This document shows, one piece after another, positions 56,702 through 64,000 of a stretch of 64,000 nt of DNA. The position numbers and the translations under genes were made by a program. The stretch is from the NCBI RefSeq assembly GCF_019929345.1, contig NZ_JAHZPJ010000003.1:1-64000 (forward strand), written 5' to 3'. This stretch comes from Streptococcus oralis. GTDB lineage: Bacteria; Bacillota; Bacilli; Lactobacillales; Streptococcaceae. The notes under the pieces were generated by a model, which was given only the letters and a program-made list of their open reading frames with translations, was not told the origin of the DNA and ran no database searches. The stretch's first letter is position 1; each line of letters starts with the position of its first letter.

Positions 56702-57897
56702 GAAATATGTGGGTAGTTATTAAAGAAACTTATCTGCGACATGTCAAGTCCTGGAGTTTCTTCTTTATGGTCATTTCACCATTCTTTTTTATCGCTCTAA
56801 CTGGAGGTATTAGCTATCTTCAAGGATCTTCTATGGCTAAAAATAGCAAGGTAGCTGTAGTAACAACCGTACCATCTGTAGCTGAGGGACTCAAGGGTAC
56901 CAATGGGATTAACTTTGACTATCAGGATGAAGCCAGTGCCCAAGCCGCCATCAAGGATGAAAAAATCAAGGGTTATCTAACTATTGATCAAGAGGACAGT
57001 GTCCTCAAAGCTGTTTACCATGGTGAAACTTCGCTTGAAACAGGTATCAAGCTAGCAGTAACCAATAAACTCAATGAACTTCAATACCAATTCAATCGCT
57101 CGGCAGCCAATTTGTCTCAAGAACAGGAAAAACGCCTGAGTCAAACCGTTGACTTTACTGAGAAGATTGATGAATCCAAGGAAAATAAAAAAATTGTTCA
57201 AACCATTGCGGCCGCAGGGCTCGGTTTCTTCCTTTATATGATTTTGATTACTTATGCTAGCGTCACTGCTCAGGAAGTAGCCAGCGAGAAAGGAACCAAA
57301 ATCATGGAAGTGGTCTTTTCTAGTATCAGAGCTAGTCATTATTTCTACGCTCGTATGCTGGCTCTGCTTCTTGTGATTTTGACCCATATTGGGATTTACG
57401 TCGTGGGTGGACTTGCTGCCATTCTGCTCTTTAAAGATATCCCTATCTTGGCACAATCTGGTATTTTAAACCACTTGGGAGAGGCCTTCTCGCTCAATAC
57501 CTTATTGTTTGTCTTGGTTAGTCTCTTTATGTACGTTGTTTTGGCAGCCTTCCTAGGCTCCATGGTTTCTCGCCCTGAGGATTCGGGAAAGGCCTTGTCG
57601 CCATTGATGTTCTTGATTATAGCCGGATTTGTCGGTGTGACTTCTCTAGGTGCTGCTGGTGACAATTTAGTTCTGAAAATTGGTTCCTACATTCCTTTCA
57701 TTTCGACCTTCTTTATGCCATTTAGAGCCATTAATGGGTATGCAAGTGATTTAGAGTCCTGGATTTCATTAGCGATTACAGTCGTTTTTGCAGTGACTGC
57801 AACGGTCTTTATCGGCCGCATGTATGCCAGCCTAGTCCTTCAGACAGATGATCTAGGCCTATGGAAAAGCTTTAAACGTGCCTTAGCTTACAAATAG
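56698..57897 (+). CDS. ABC-2-type transporter permease, NatB-like
   Basis: 399 residues: one N-terminal helix (about 20-40), a large extracytoplasmic domain (about 45-170), then five or six membrane segments. YASVTAQEVASEKGTKIMEVVFSS is typical of NatB/ABC-2 permeases. It partners the preceding ATPase, whose stop overlaps its start. It may export sodium, a peptide or a lipid-linked compound. Confidence 0.9.
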   Translation: MRNMWVVIKETYLRHVKSWSFFFMVISPFFFIALTGGISYLQGSSMAKNSKVAVVTTVPSVAEGLKGTNGINFDYQDEASAQAAIKDEKIKGYLTIDQEDSVLKAVYHGETSLETGIKLAVTNKLNELQYQFNRSAANLSQEQEKRLSQTVDFTEKIDESKENKKIVQTIAAAGLGFFLYMILITYASVTAQEVASEKGTKIMEVVFSSIRASHYFYARMLALLLVILTHIGIYVVGGLAAILLFKDIPILAQSGILNHLGEAFSLNTLLFVLVSLFMYVVLAAFLGSMVSRPEDSGKALSPLMFLIIAGFVGVTSLGAAGDNLVLKIGSYIPFISTFFMPFRAINGYASDLESWISLAITVVFAVTATVFIGRMYASLVLQTDDLGLWKSFKRALAYK

Positions 57898-57901
57898 GAG
57901 A

Positions 57902-57923
57902 GCCTCGCGAAAGCGAGGTTTTT
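57902..57923 (+). terminator. Terminator of the ABC exporter operon
   Basis: CCTCGC-GAAA-GCGAGG followed by five T. Confidence 0.85.
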
Positions 57924-57968
57924 CTAGACTTTAAACGGGAAAATAGATAAAATTATTTTTTATATCTA

Positions 57969-58085
57969 TTGACTTTTAGTAGTAAAATTTGGTATGATAG
58001 TAGACGGTATTGTTTACCCCATTTGTAAGGCCCCGGAACCTTTCAAATACCCCGCGGACCGGAACATCCGCCCAGTAAACAAAAA
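57969..58085 (+). promoter_or_regulatory. Promoter and L13 ribosomal leader of rplM
   Basis: TTGACT (57969-57974) and TATGAT (57993-57998), 18-bp spacer. The transcribed leader (about 58005-58085) has the paired segments GGCCCCGGAACC and GCGGACCGGAACATCCGC of the Firmicutes L13 leader, thought to bind L13 and provide autogenous control. Confidence 0.75.
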
Positions 58086-58107
58086 CGATATTCATATAGG
58101 AGAAATC

Positions 58108-58554
58108 ATGAACAAAACTACATTCATGGCTAAACCAGGCCAAGTAGAACGCAAATGGTACGTTGTTGACGCAACTGATGTACCTCTTGGACGCCTTTCA
58201 GCAGTTGTTGCTAGCGTACTTCGCGGAAAAAACAAACCAACATTCACACCACACACTGATACAGGTGACTTCGTAATCGTTATCAATGCTGAAAAAGTTA
58301 AATTGACTGGTAAAAAAGCAACTGATAAGATCTACTACACTCACTCAAACCACCCAGGTGGATTGAAACAAATCTCTGCTGGTGAACTTCGTTCTAAAAA
58401 TGCAGTACGTTTGATCGAAAAATCAGTTAAAGGTATGCTTCCACACAATACTCTTGGCCGCGCTCAAGGTATGAAATTGAAAGTATTTGTTGGAGCTGAG
58501 CACACTCACGCTGCACAACAACCAGAAGTTCTTGATATTTCAGGACTTATCTAA
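58108..58554 (+). CDS. rplM: 50S ribosomal protein L13
   Basis: 148 residues from the ATG at 58108 (TAGGAG upstream): [22 protein letters not shown] at the start, and [19 protein letters not shown] near the end, the family signature. An alternative start at 57994 lies in the leader and before the transcription start, so it is rejected. Co-transcribed with rpsI, the usual pair. Confidence 0.97.
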   Translation: MNKTTFMAKPGQVERKWYVVDATDVPLGRLSAVVASVLRGKNKPTFTPHTDTGDFVIVINAEKVKLTGKKATDKIYYTHSNHPGGLKQISAGELRSKNAVRLIEKSVKGMLPHNTLGRAQGMKLKVFVGAEHTHAAQQPEVLDISGLI

Positions 58555-58572
58555 GGAAAGGAACAATAAAGT

Positions 58573-58965
58573 ATGTCACAAGCACAATATGCAGGTACTG
58601 GACGTCGTAAAAACGCTGTTGCACGCGTTCGCCTTGTTCCAGGAACTGGTAAAATCACTGTTAACAAAAAAGATGTTGAAGAGTACATCCCACACGCTGA
58701 CCTTCGTCTTGTAATCAACCAACCCTTCGCAGTTACTTCAACTGTAGGTTCATACGACGTTTTCGTTAACGTTGTAGGTGGTGGATACGCTGGTCAATCA
58801 GGGGCTATCCGTCATGGTATCGCTCGTGCCCTTCTTCAAGTAGACCCAGACTTCCGCGATTCATTGAAACGCGCAGGACTTCTTACACGTGACTCACGTA
58901 AAGTTGAACGTAAGAAACCAGGTCTTAAGAAAGCTCGTAAAGCATCACAATTCTCAAAACGTTAA
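58573..58965 (+). CDS. rpsI: 30S ribosomal protein S9
   Basis: 130 residues with [14 protein letters not shown] at the start, [19 protein letters not shown], and the basic C-terminal tail ending KASQFSKR that reaches the P site. The last 51 bases and the 60 bases that follow are copied exactly at 61788-61898, marking this gene end as an integration site. The gene itself is intact. Confidence 0.98.
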   Translation: MSQAQYAGTGRRKNAVARVRLVPGTGKITVNKKDVEEYIPHADLRLVINQPFAVTSTVGSYDVFVNVVGGGYAGQSGAIRHGIARALLQVDPDFRDSLKRAGLLTRDSRKVERKKPGLKKARKASQFSKR

Positions 58966-59025
58966 TCAATACGATTATATCAACGTTTCGAAACACTTCA
59001 TGGTTCACACCATGGGGTGTTTTTT
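58915..59025 (+). repeat. 111-bp direct repeat at rpsI 3' end (attL-like)
   Basis: Comprises the last 51 bases of rpsI plus the terminator region. Identical to 61788-61898, offset 2873 bp. The two copies bound a 2.8-kb segment of degraded and accessory genes. Confidence 0.9.
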
Positions 59026-59026
59026 T
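58993..59026 (+). terminator. Terminator of rplM-rpsI
   Basis: ACAC-TT-CATGG and CCATG-GG-GTGT with two T-G wobbles, followed by seven T. It is part of the duplicated 111-bp sequence, so each copy preserves an rpsI terminator. Confidence 0.8.
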
Positions 59027-59130
59027 GATGATTTTTAGCAAAATTCACACCACTTTTCACACCAAATTCAGGCTCTTTGTCAACTGTAGTGGGTTACCAA
59101 AAAGTCATACTCTGGAGAGGACAAGATTTG

Positions 59131-59613
59131 TTCTCTCCTTATAAACAATCGCTTCATTTTGAAAATCAGGAAAGCGTTGTTTACGGATCTAGTAAAGCAA
59201 ATAATAGCCAAGAAGGCAATGCAATGTTTGGTGGCTTCTTCTTTATCGGTATCTTCCTATCCATTATCTTTATGGTCGGTACAGTATTAGTCATCTACTA
59301 CAAACAAATCTCTGAAGGATATGAAGACCGCGAACGCTTTGTAATTTTGCAAAAGGTTGGTTTGGATCAAAAGCAGATCAAGCAAACTATTAACAAGTAA
59401 ATCTTGACCGTTTTCTTTCTTCCTGTAATCTTTGCCTTCCTCCATCTGGCCTTTGCTTATCATATGTTGAGCTTGATTCTAAAGGTCATTGGAGTAGTCG
59501 ATGCGACCATGATGTTGATTATAACCTTATCAATCTGTGGAATCTTTGCACTCATCTATGTTTTAATCTTTATGATTACTTCAAGAAGTTATCGTAAGAT
59601 TGTTCAAATGTAA
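59131..59613 (+). pseudogene. C-terminal fragment of a BceB/FtsX-type ABC permease
   Basis: Reads as the last part of a permease for antimicrobial-peptide-type ABC transporters: MFGGFFFIGIFLSIIFMVG (helix), VIYYKQISEGYEDRERF, QKVGLDQKQIKQTINK, then two more helices to the C-terminus SRSYRKIVQM. A TAA at 59398-59400 interrupts the frame (probably CAA originally). The N-terminal two thirds of the protein, including its first helices, and the partner ATPase are missing. The 5' boundary is uncertain. Confidence 0.75.
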
Positions 59614-59671
59614 AAAATAATAATGCAATAGAGTGCCTAGAATATAAACATATAAAAATAAAGGAGATAAT

Positions 59672-59977
59672 ATGAAATCTGAAAGTTATTTTGACGGAGG
59701 AATCCTAGATTATATTGGATACTCTATCTTAGTAGCCATAATTTGCGGGCTTATCTTGGGGATCGCAACACCTTGGGCGGTTTGCATGATGCAAAATTGG
59801 AAAACCAAACACACAGTAGTGGATGGGCAACGTCTATACTTTGACGGGAATGGAGCACAACTGTTCGGTAACTGGATCAAGTAGTTTCTTCTAACCATCA
59901 TCACGTTTGGAATCTAAGGCTTCTGGTTGAACATCAAAATGGAGCAATGGATTGTCAAACACACTCATCATGTTTAA
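59672..59977 (+). pseudogene. DUF898-like small membrane protein, two nonsense mutations
   Basis: Frame of 101 codons starting MKSESYFDGG behind AAAGGAG. Two repeats of a helix plus PW.../HT...FDG pattern fit the DUF898/YjgN type. TAG at 59882-59884 (codon 71, probably TGG) and TAA at 59915-59917 (codon 82, probably TAT) cut it, but the reading continues meaningfully (GFWLNIKMEQWIVKHTHH) to the natural stop at 59975. The first 70 residues could still be made. Confidence 0.7.
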
Positions 59978-60254
59978 AGATTAAAACGGCATCTTCTTTC
60001 AGAGGAGATAACGTTTTTTCATCTTCGGATAAGGATACAAAAATTTCTTCCTTTCTCTATCTTTCAAATTGATTGAGTTCTCCTTGAAAAACTGTAAAAT
60101 TTTTGATATAGTGTGTAGGATGGATTGATGGATATTTAAAAGATAATTTTCAAAAGAATAACAGGTGAGAATTAAAAATATGTAAGATTAGACAGAAGTC
60201 TCTCTGCCATCATTCAAGCAGAAACAAGATTATATGAAATAAAAGGAGCAACCA

Positions 60255-61304
60255 ATGACCGGAAACTATTCAACACGTGAATACCGTGAGAAATTATATG
60301 ATGATCTTCATGTTCGATTAAGAGATACAGTGATTTTGATGTGTGCGATTTTTATTGCCTCTATCGGCTTAAATATGAATTCAACAGCTGTCATTATTGG
60401 AGCCATGCTGATTTCCCCTCTTATGACATCGATTGTTGGACTCGGATTTGGTTTAGCTATTTTTGATACGCGTTTAATCAAGCAATCTCTAGAGGTTTTA
60501 TTTACTCAAGTATTGGTTAGCTTGCTTGTCTCGGCTCTGTATTTCTGGATTTCTCCCTTATCTTATGAAAGTAGCGAATTGATTGCACGAACCTCTCCAA
60601 CCATTTGGGATGTTCTCATTGCTATTGCTGGTGGGATAGCAGGTGTAATTGGGTCAAGGAAAAAAGAAGCAAACAATATCGTACCAGGAGTAGCCATTGC
60701 AACAGCTCTGATGCCACCTATCTGTACTGCAGGTTATGGTTTAGCTAATGGAAATGTACGATTTTTATTTGGGGCTCTCTATCTTTTCTTGATCAATTGT
60801 GTCTTTATCATGCTAACCAACATTGTTGGAACAAGAATTTTGATGAGGAAATCTCCCTTAAGTTCATTTAAAGAGCTAAACATTAAAATGAAAATTGGCT
60901 TGACATCCTTGATTGTATTATTGATTCTTCCAGCCAGCTATTCAGCAGTCACTCTGACGATAGATCAAGCGCGAAAAGAAGGAATCAAACAGTTTGTAGG
61001 AAAAGAGTTCGCCAATCATACGGTCATTAATCAAGTCTACAAGTCAAGGAACAATGAATTGGTCTTGACGGTTGTTGGAGATCCGATTTCAGAAGAAGAA
61101 TTAGAAACGCTCCACCAAAAACAAGCCTCTTACGGTATTCAATCTGTTCAATTGAAAGTCAATCAAGTTCATAATTCGACAAAATTAGATAGTGAGATGA
61201 CCAAGGAATTTTATGAAACCATTAACAAGTATATCGATCAAAAACTCTCTGAAAAGGATTCACAAAAAGAGCTCGTAAAAGAAAATGAAGCAGACAAGGA
61301 TTGA
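60255..61304 (+). CDS. DUF389-family membrane protein
   Basis: 349 residues. The N-terminal 230 contain about six membrane segments; SIGLNMNSTAVIIGAMLISPLM matches the uncharacterised hydrophobic DUF389 domain. The remaining 120 residues are hydrophilic (QSVQLKVNQV...) and end in a Lys/Glu-rich tail. AAAGGAG precedes the ATG. It is the only intact gene in the island at rpsI and has no partner; function unknown. Confidence 0.85.
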   Translation: MTGNYSTREYREKLYDDLHVRLRDTVILMCAIFIASIGLNMNSTAVIIGAMLISPLMTSIVGLGFGLAIFDTRLIKQSLEVLFTQVLVSLLVSALYFWISPLSYESSELIARTSPTIWDVLIAIAGGIAGVIGSRKKEANNIVPGVAIATALMPPICTAGYGLANGNVRFLFGALYLFLINCVFIMLTNIVGTRILMRKSPLSSFKELNIKMKIGLTSLIVLLILPASYSAVTLTIDQARKEGIKQFVGKEFANHTVINQVYKSRNNELVLTVVGDPISEEELETLHQKQASYGIQSVQLKVNQVHNSTKLDSEMTKEFYETINKYIDQKLSEKDSQKELVKENEADKD

Positions 61305-61787
61305 GGACGATGAACTGAATAGGTTTTTATGCCGTGTTTTTCTTGTTTGTTCTTCTTTCTCACCTATAACAAAATAAAATTGATGAATACGAGGTTTTTC
61401 TTTAGATGAAAGAAAGTACATAGAAGAAAGGGATAGTGTAAATGAGTAAAGTATTTTACTGCAAATTCAATTTATAAAAAAACAACCAGAAAGCAAATAT
61501 TAATTTTGCGGTTTTTCTTTCTGGTTGTTTTCTGATAACGGAGGTTTGCTCAAATGCTATAAGAAATAAATTAGGAGGTCTATCATCTAAAAAATGTATG
61601 TAACAAAAAATAATTTAACTAATGGTGTGAACTTTTAGTATTTATCAGCTCAATTCGTGTATTTTTTGGATAGAATTAACACCATTCAGATGAAATCAGT
61701 TAAAATTTAATGAAATTTTGAGGTTTGAAAATCTGTGAAAACGTTGATTTTAAAAGCTTTTGAAATTTATTCAAACAAAAGTTGTTC
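61305..61787. other. Non-coding right end of the rpsI island
   Basis: No gene. Holds the terminator at 61480-61530 and TGGTGTGAA at 61623-61631, the reverse complement of the site repeated at the left end. AT-rich throughout. Confidence 0.6.
61480..61530. terminator. Terminator after the DUF389 gene
   Basis: Perfect 14-bp stem AAACAACCAGAAAG with CTTTCTGGTTGTTT; A- and T-rich flanks allow termination in either direction. Confidence 0.75.
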
Positions 61788-61898
61788 AAACCAGGTCTTA
61801 AGAAAGCTCGTAAAGCATCACAATTCTCAAAACGTTAATCAATACGATTATATCAACGTTTCGAAACACTTCATGGTTCACACCATGGGGTGTTTTTT
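61788..61898 (+). repeat. 111-bp direct repeat, right copy (attR-like)
   Basis: Exact copy of 58915-59025: a truncated 3' end of rpsI, its stop codon and terminator. An open frame through it is an artefact. A TATAAT box at 61934-61939 starts the chromosomal unit beyond. Confidence 0.9.
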
Positions 61899-62069
61899 AT
61901 TTTTCTCATCTTCTCACGGCATTGCCCATGTGGTATAATGAGACAAGGATTGTTCCTCATTTCAGACGAGTTTATGGAATTCAGGATAAGTTAGCAGGGT
62001 GAGACGAGTATTTCTGTCAGTCTCCTATATATCTGTTAGCAGCTGTCCAAAGTAAAAGGAGATTGTAGA

Positions 62070-63035
62070 TTGGTTTTATTGGTATTAGGGATTTTGGTTT
62101 TGCTCATTCTAATCTTAAAAAGGAAACAGAAAACTGTTAAAAAATCTGAAGGAAACTCCAAGAAAAGAAATTGGCTATTAATAGGTTGCTTATCCATAGT
62201 GATCCCAATCGTAATCTTCACAGTGCTTAGTCCTATTCTTGCTCTAATGGATATGTGGGGGCTATTTGCCCATGCAAGTCGAACTGAACTTGAGCAAGCT
62301 GTGCATCGTTCTTATCAAAATTACGGTCTTACAGGACAGTTTGAGTTAGAAAAATACGAGAAAAACTATACAAGCGTGGGAGGATTTATAATCCATGGTA
62401 CCTACAGTGAAAATATAGCCGGAAAAACCTATCAGGTTAAAACTCGATTTAAATACTATACTCGCTTTTCGGAAAATAAAACATATAGAAAGACAGATGC
62501 AGAGATTGATTACAAGAATTATAAAAAAATTTATGATGTTTTCCCAGAATTAGCCTATTTAGGTATTGAGGTTAGTCCAGGCACCAGCGAATTTTTAAAA
62601 ACACTGGACAGTTCAATAAAAGATCCTAAACTTCCTGATTTGAAGTATCAAGGTATTGGTTTTGAATTTAATAACCAATCTGATAATATCTATCTTTATA
62701 ATGAAATATTAGAGGAAAATCAAAGCAAGGGCCAAGCTCTGCAAGGAATGTATCCAATGGATGCTCAATATCTTTTCCAAAAAGAGATTTTTATACCGAC
62801 GTTTGAATTTCAGTATTTCGTTCCGAAGGAAAAAAGAGATCTCTTGTATGCTGACTATCTTAAAGAGCTTGAAAGGCTCATGAAGGAATTTTTTGCCAAC
62901 CAATCCCTACCACGAGGCCTTTATGCTGTAAAAATTGCTAAGTATAAAGAGGATAAACTTGTCAGTGATAGTGGTGTATACTATGTGAAGATTGAAAATC
63001 GTCAAGTTGTAAAGCTGTTGCAAAAATTAGAGTAG
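62070..63035 (+). CDS. Membrane-anchored protein of unknown function
   Basis: 321 residues from a TTG start with AAAGGAG 8 nt upstream. Two membrane segments (about 2-17 and 35-60) are followed by a 250-residue extracytoplasmic part rich in Tyr, Lys and Glu, with SVGGFIIHGTYSENIAGKTY near residue 102. No family recognised. Transcription probably starts at TATAAT 61934-61939, just past the rpsI repeat. The next short frame continues in phase after its TAG. Confidence 0.65.
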   Translation: MVLLVLGILVLLILILKRKQKTVKKSEGNSKKRNWLLIGCLSIVIPIVIFTVLSPILALMDMWGLFAHASRTELEQAVHRSYQNYGLTGQFELEKYEKNYTSVGGFIIHGTYSENIAGKTYQVKTRFKYYTRFSENKTYRKTDAEIDYKNYKKIYDVFPELAYLGIEVSPGTSEFLKTLDSSIKDPKLPDLKYQGIGFEFNNQSDNIYLYNEILEENQSKGQALQGMYPMDAQYLFQKEIFIPTFEFQYFVPKEKRDLLYADYLKELERLMKEFFANQSLPRGLYAVKIAKYKEDKLVSDSGVYYVKIENRQVVKLLQKLE

Positions 63036-63038
63036 GAG

Positions 63039-63251
63039 TTGCTAGGTCTAGTCCAGTTTGTTGTGAATGAGGCATTTTACGGGGTGCCAATTTATCAGCT
63101 TTTGTATAAGGAAGGAACGAATTTATTTGAAAATGTGAAAATTCCTGCGGAAAACTCAATAGATGGACAGGAGCATATTGTCAATAGTCAGGAAGAGTTT
63201 ATTACATACTATCGTAATAAGGAAAAAGGGGATCCTAAAGCGAGAATGTAA
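63039..63251 (+). CDS. Short hypothetical protein, possibly truncated
   Basis: 70 residues from a TTG start 3 bp after the preceding stop, in the same frame. It begins inside a hydrophobic stretch (LVQFVVNEAFYGVPIYQLL) and continues with FENVKIPAENSIDGQEHI, which looks like a protein that lost its N-terminal signal or anchor. It could instead be a remnant fused to the previous gene by a nonsense codon. No family recognised. Confidence 0.4.
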   Translation: MLGLVQFVVNEAFYGVPIYQLLYKEGTNLFENVKIPAENSIDGQEHIVNSQEEFITYYRNKEKGDPKARM

Positions 63252-63326
63252 ACTCTATCTAGCAATATTTTAACTAAGAAGAGAAGGGGAAACTTGAGTG
63301 TGGATAATGATGGGTGAGGATTTGTA

Positions 63327-63839
63327 ATGATTAGTTTGGAGCTGTTGTCTGAAGAAAATAGTCTAGATGTCTATTCTTTTGAGAAAGAAAATCGAGAGTA
63401 TTTTGAACGAAATCTACCTCCTAGACCAGCTAACTATTTTAATTTAGAAGGTTTTAAAGAAATCATGAAGGAATTGTTAGCGGAACAAACGAATCGGGAT
63501 GTCTACATGCATCTTATCAGAGATTCGCAAGGTGTTATGGTCGGAAGAATCAATTTAAGTGTTTTAGAGAATAATCGAAAAACAGCAGAGCTCGGGTATA
63601 GGATTGGGGAAAATGTTAGCAACTTAGGCTATGCTAGCGAAGCGGTTAAACTCGTTTTAGACAAGGCCTTTACGACTTATGGTTTAAATAAAATTATTGC
63701 AGGAACGGCAACGGGTAATCTAGCTTCTCAGAGGGTGCTTATAAAAAATGGCTTCACCTTTAGTAGGATTATAGAAAATGACTTACAAATTCATAATGAG
63801 TGGGTTCACACAGTAGTATTTGAGATAACGAGGCCATAA
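63327..63839 (+). CDS. GNAT-family N-acetyltransferase, RimJ-like
   Basis: 170 residues with the GNAT core of the RimJ/RimL subgroup: FERNLPPRP near the N-terminus, GRINLS, ELGYRIGENVSNLGYASEAV (acetyl-CoA loop) and ASQRVLIKNGF. Related enzymes acetylate ribosomal protein N-termini or small molecules. GTGAGG precedes the ATG. Confidence 0.88.
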   Translation: MISLELLSEENSLDVYSFEKENREYFERNLPPRPANYFNLEGFKEIMKELLAEQTNRDVYMHLIRDSQGVMVGRINLSVLENNRKTAELGYRIGENVSNLGYASEAVKLVLDKAFTTYGLNKIIAGTATGNLASQRVLIKNGFTFSRIIENDLQIHNEWVHTVVFEITRP

Positions 63840-63892
63840 TATCATCATTTCCAGTCCACTGATAAGGTTAATGGAGTTATCAATCTTTACGG

Positions 63893-63924
63893 ACATCCAA
63901 GAATATTTTCTTGGATGTTTTTTT
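63893..63924 (+). terminator. Terminator of the acetyltransferase gene
   Basis: ACATCCAAGAA-TATT-TTCTTGGATGT, a perfect 11-bp stem, followed by seven T. Confidence 0.85.
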
Positions 63925-64000
63925 GATGCTTTTATACTAAAATGATGCAATTGACACAGTTATCGCGCCTTTAGACGCTTACAAATGTAGTTGCAAGTTG

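Larger units (their letters stand above)
59026..61787. mobile_element. Decayed 2.8-kb integrated island at rpsI
   Basis: The segment between the two 111-bp repeats. It carries a broken FtsX/BceB-type permease fragment, a DUF898 pseudogene and one intact DUF389 gene, with no integrase or transfer gene remaining. The rpsI 3' end is a known target of tyrosine-recombinase elements in streptococci. The repeated sites TTCACACCA inside both ends support past site-specific integration, so this is probably a leftover of a larger element. Confidence 0.7.

Noticed and set aside
61735..61938. Open frame of 67 codons across the right 111-bp repeat
   Set aside because: It reads the duplicated rpsI tail and terminator in a wrong frame; no start signals.
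1..64000. CRISPR arrays, toxin-antitoxin pairs, restriction systems, complete prophage
   Set aside because: No regularly spaced repeats, no Cas, methylase or phage structural genes were seen on either strand.

Overview
The window is chromosomal DNA of a low-GC Gram-positive coccus, most likely a mitis-group Streptococcus. The evidence is the AmiACDEF peptide permease, an EndA nuclease with EpuA beside it, SepM, a YidC2-type insertase, the Lactococcus/Streptococcus-type PurR, and protein sequences that read as close homologues of pneumococcal ones. Gene neighbourhoods that are far apart in S. pneumoniae (ami, trkH-trkA/ribU, rplM-rpsI) are adjacent here, so this looks like a relative rather than S. 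pneumoniae itself. That species assignment is inference.

Layout. 1-8.7 kb: uspA, a small membrane protein, an alanine-type aminotransferase, rpmH, an orphan Ali-type oligopeptide-binding lipoprotein, a decayed ISL3-family transposase, a glutamate-cysteine-ligase-like gene and thrC. 8.7-14.7 kb: a MATE exporter, a HAD phosphatase, a LysM cell-wall protein, a broken IS200-like element and a KimA-like potassium permease. 14.8-25.2 kb: the conserved tatD-rnmV-rsmA-rsgA-rpe-thiN-rmuC-yhaM cluster, interrupted between rnmV and rsmA by about 3.7 kb of accessory genes. 25.2-38.5 kb: purR, lysA, pflA, yidC, acyP, an rRNA/tRNA methyltransferase, a BI-1 protein, asnA, rsmD-coaD-sepM, a DUF1146 gene, murA-epuA-endA and a CBS-domain transporter, then tRNA-Cys. 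39-48.4 kb: amiACDEF and the convergent trkA-trkH pair. 48.4-55.6 kb: three RNA-controlled transcription units (an unassigned terminator leader before trmL, an FMN riboswitch before ribU-pap2, a T-box before pheS) and pheT, with an AT-rich orphan gene between pheS and pheT. 55.8-59 kb: an ABC exporter pair and rplM-rpsI with an L13 leader. 59-61.9 kb: a small decayed island bounded by 111-bp copies of the rpsI 3' end. 62-64 kb: accessory membrane and acetyltransferase genes.

How the genes work together. Most of the window is housekeeping: translation (ribosomal proteins, rRNA and tRNA modification, PheRS), envelope synthesis (MurA, LysA, YidC, LysM protein) and nutrient uptake. Two near-consensus CodY boxes, before thrC and amiA, link amino-acid synthesis and peptide import. 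Potassium uptake is represented by both Trk and a KimA-like permease.

No complete prophage, CRISPR array or recognised defence system is present. The most interesting non-routine signals are: the rpsI-targeted island with repeated TTCACACCA sites inside and at its ends; the structured leader before trmL; the enlarged FMN riboswitch; the orphan gene splitting pheST; the accessory block splitting rnmV-rsmA with a 19-bp duplication; and three genes whose -10 box sits 6-7 nt before the ATG, implying leaderless mRNAs.
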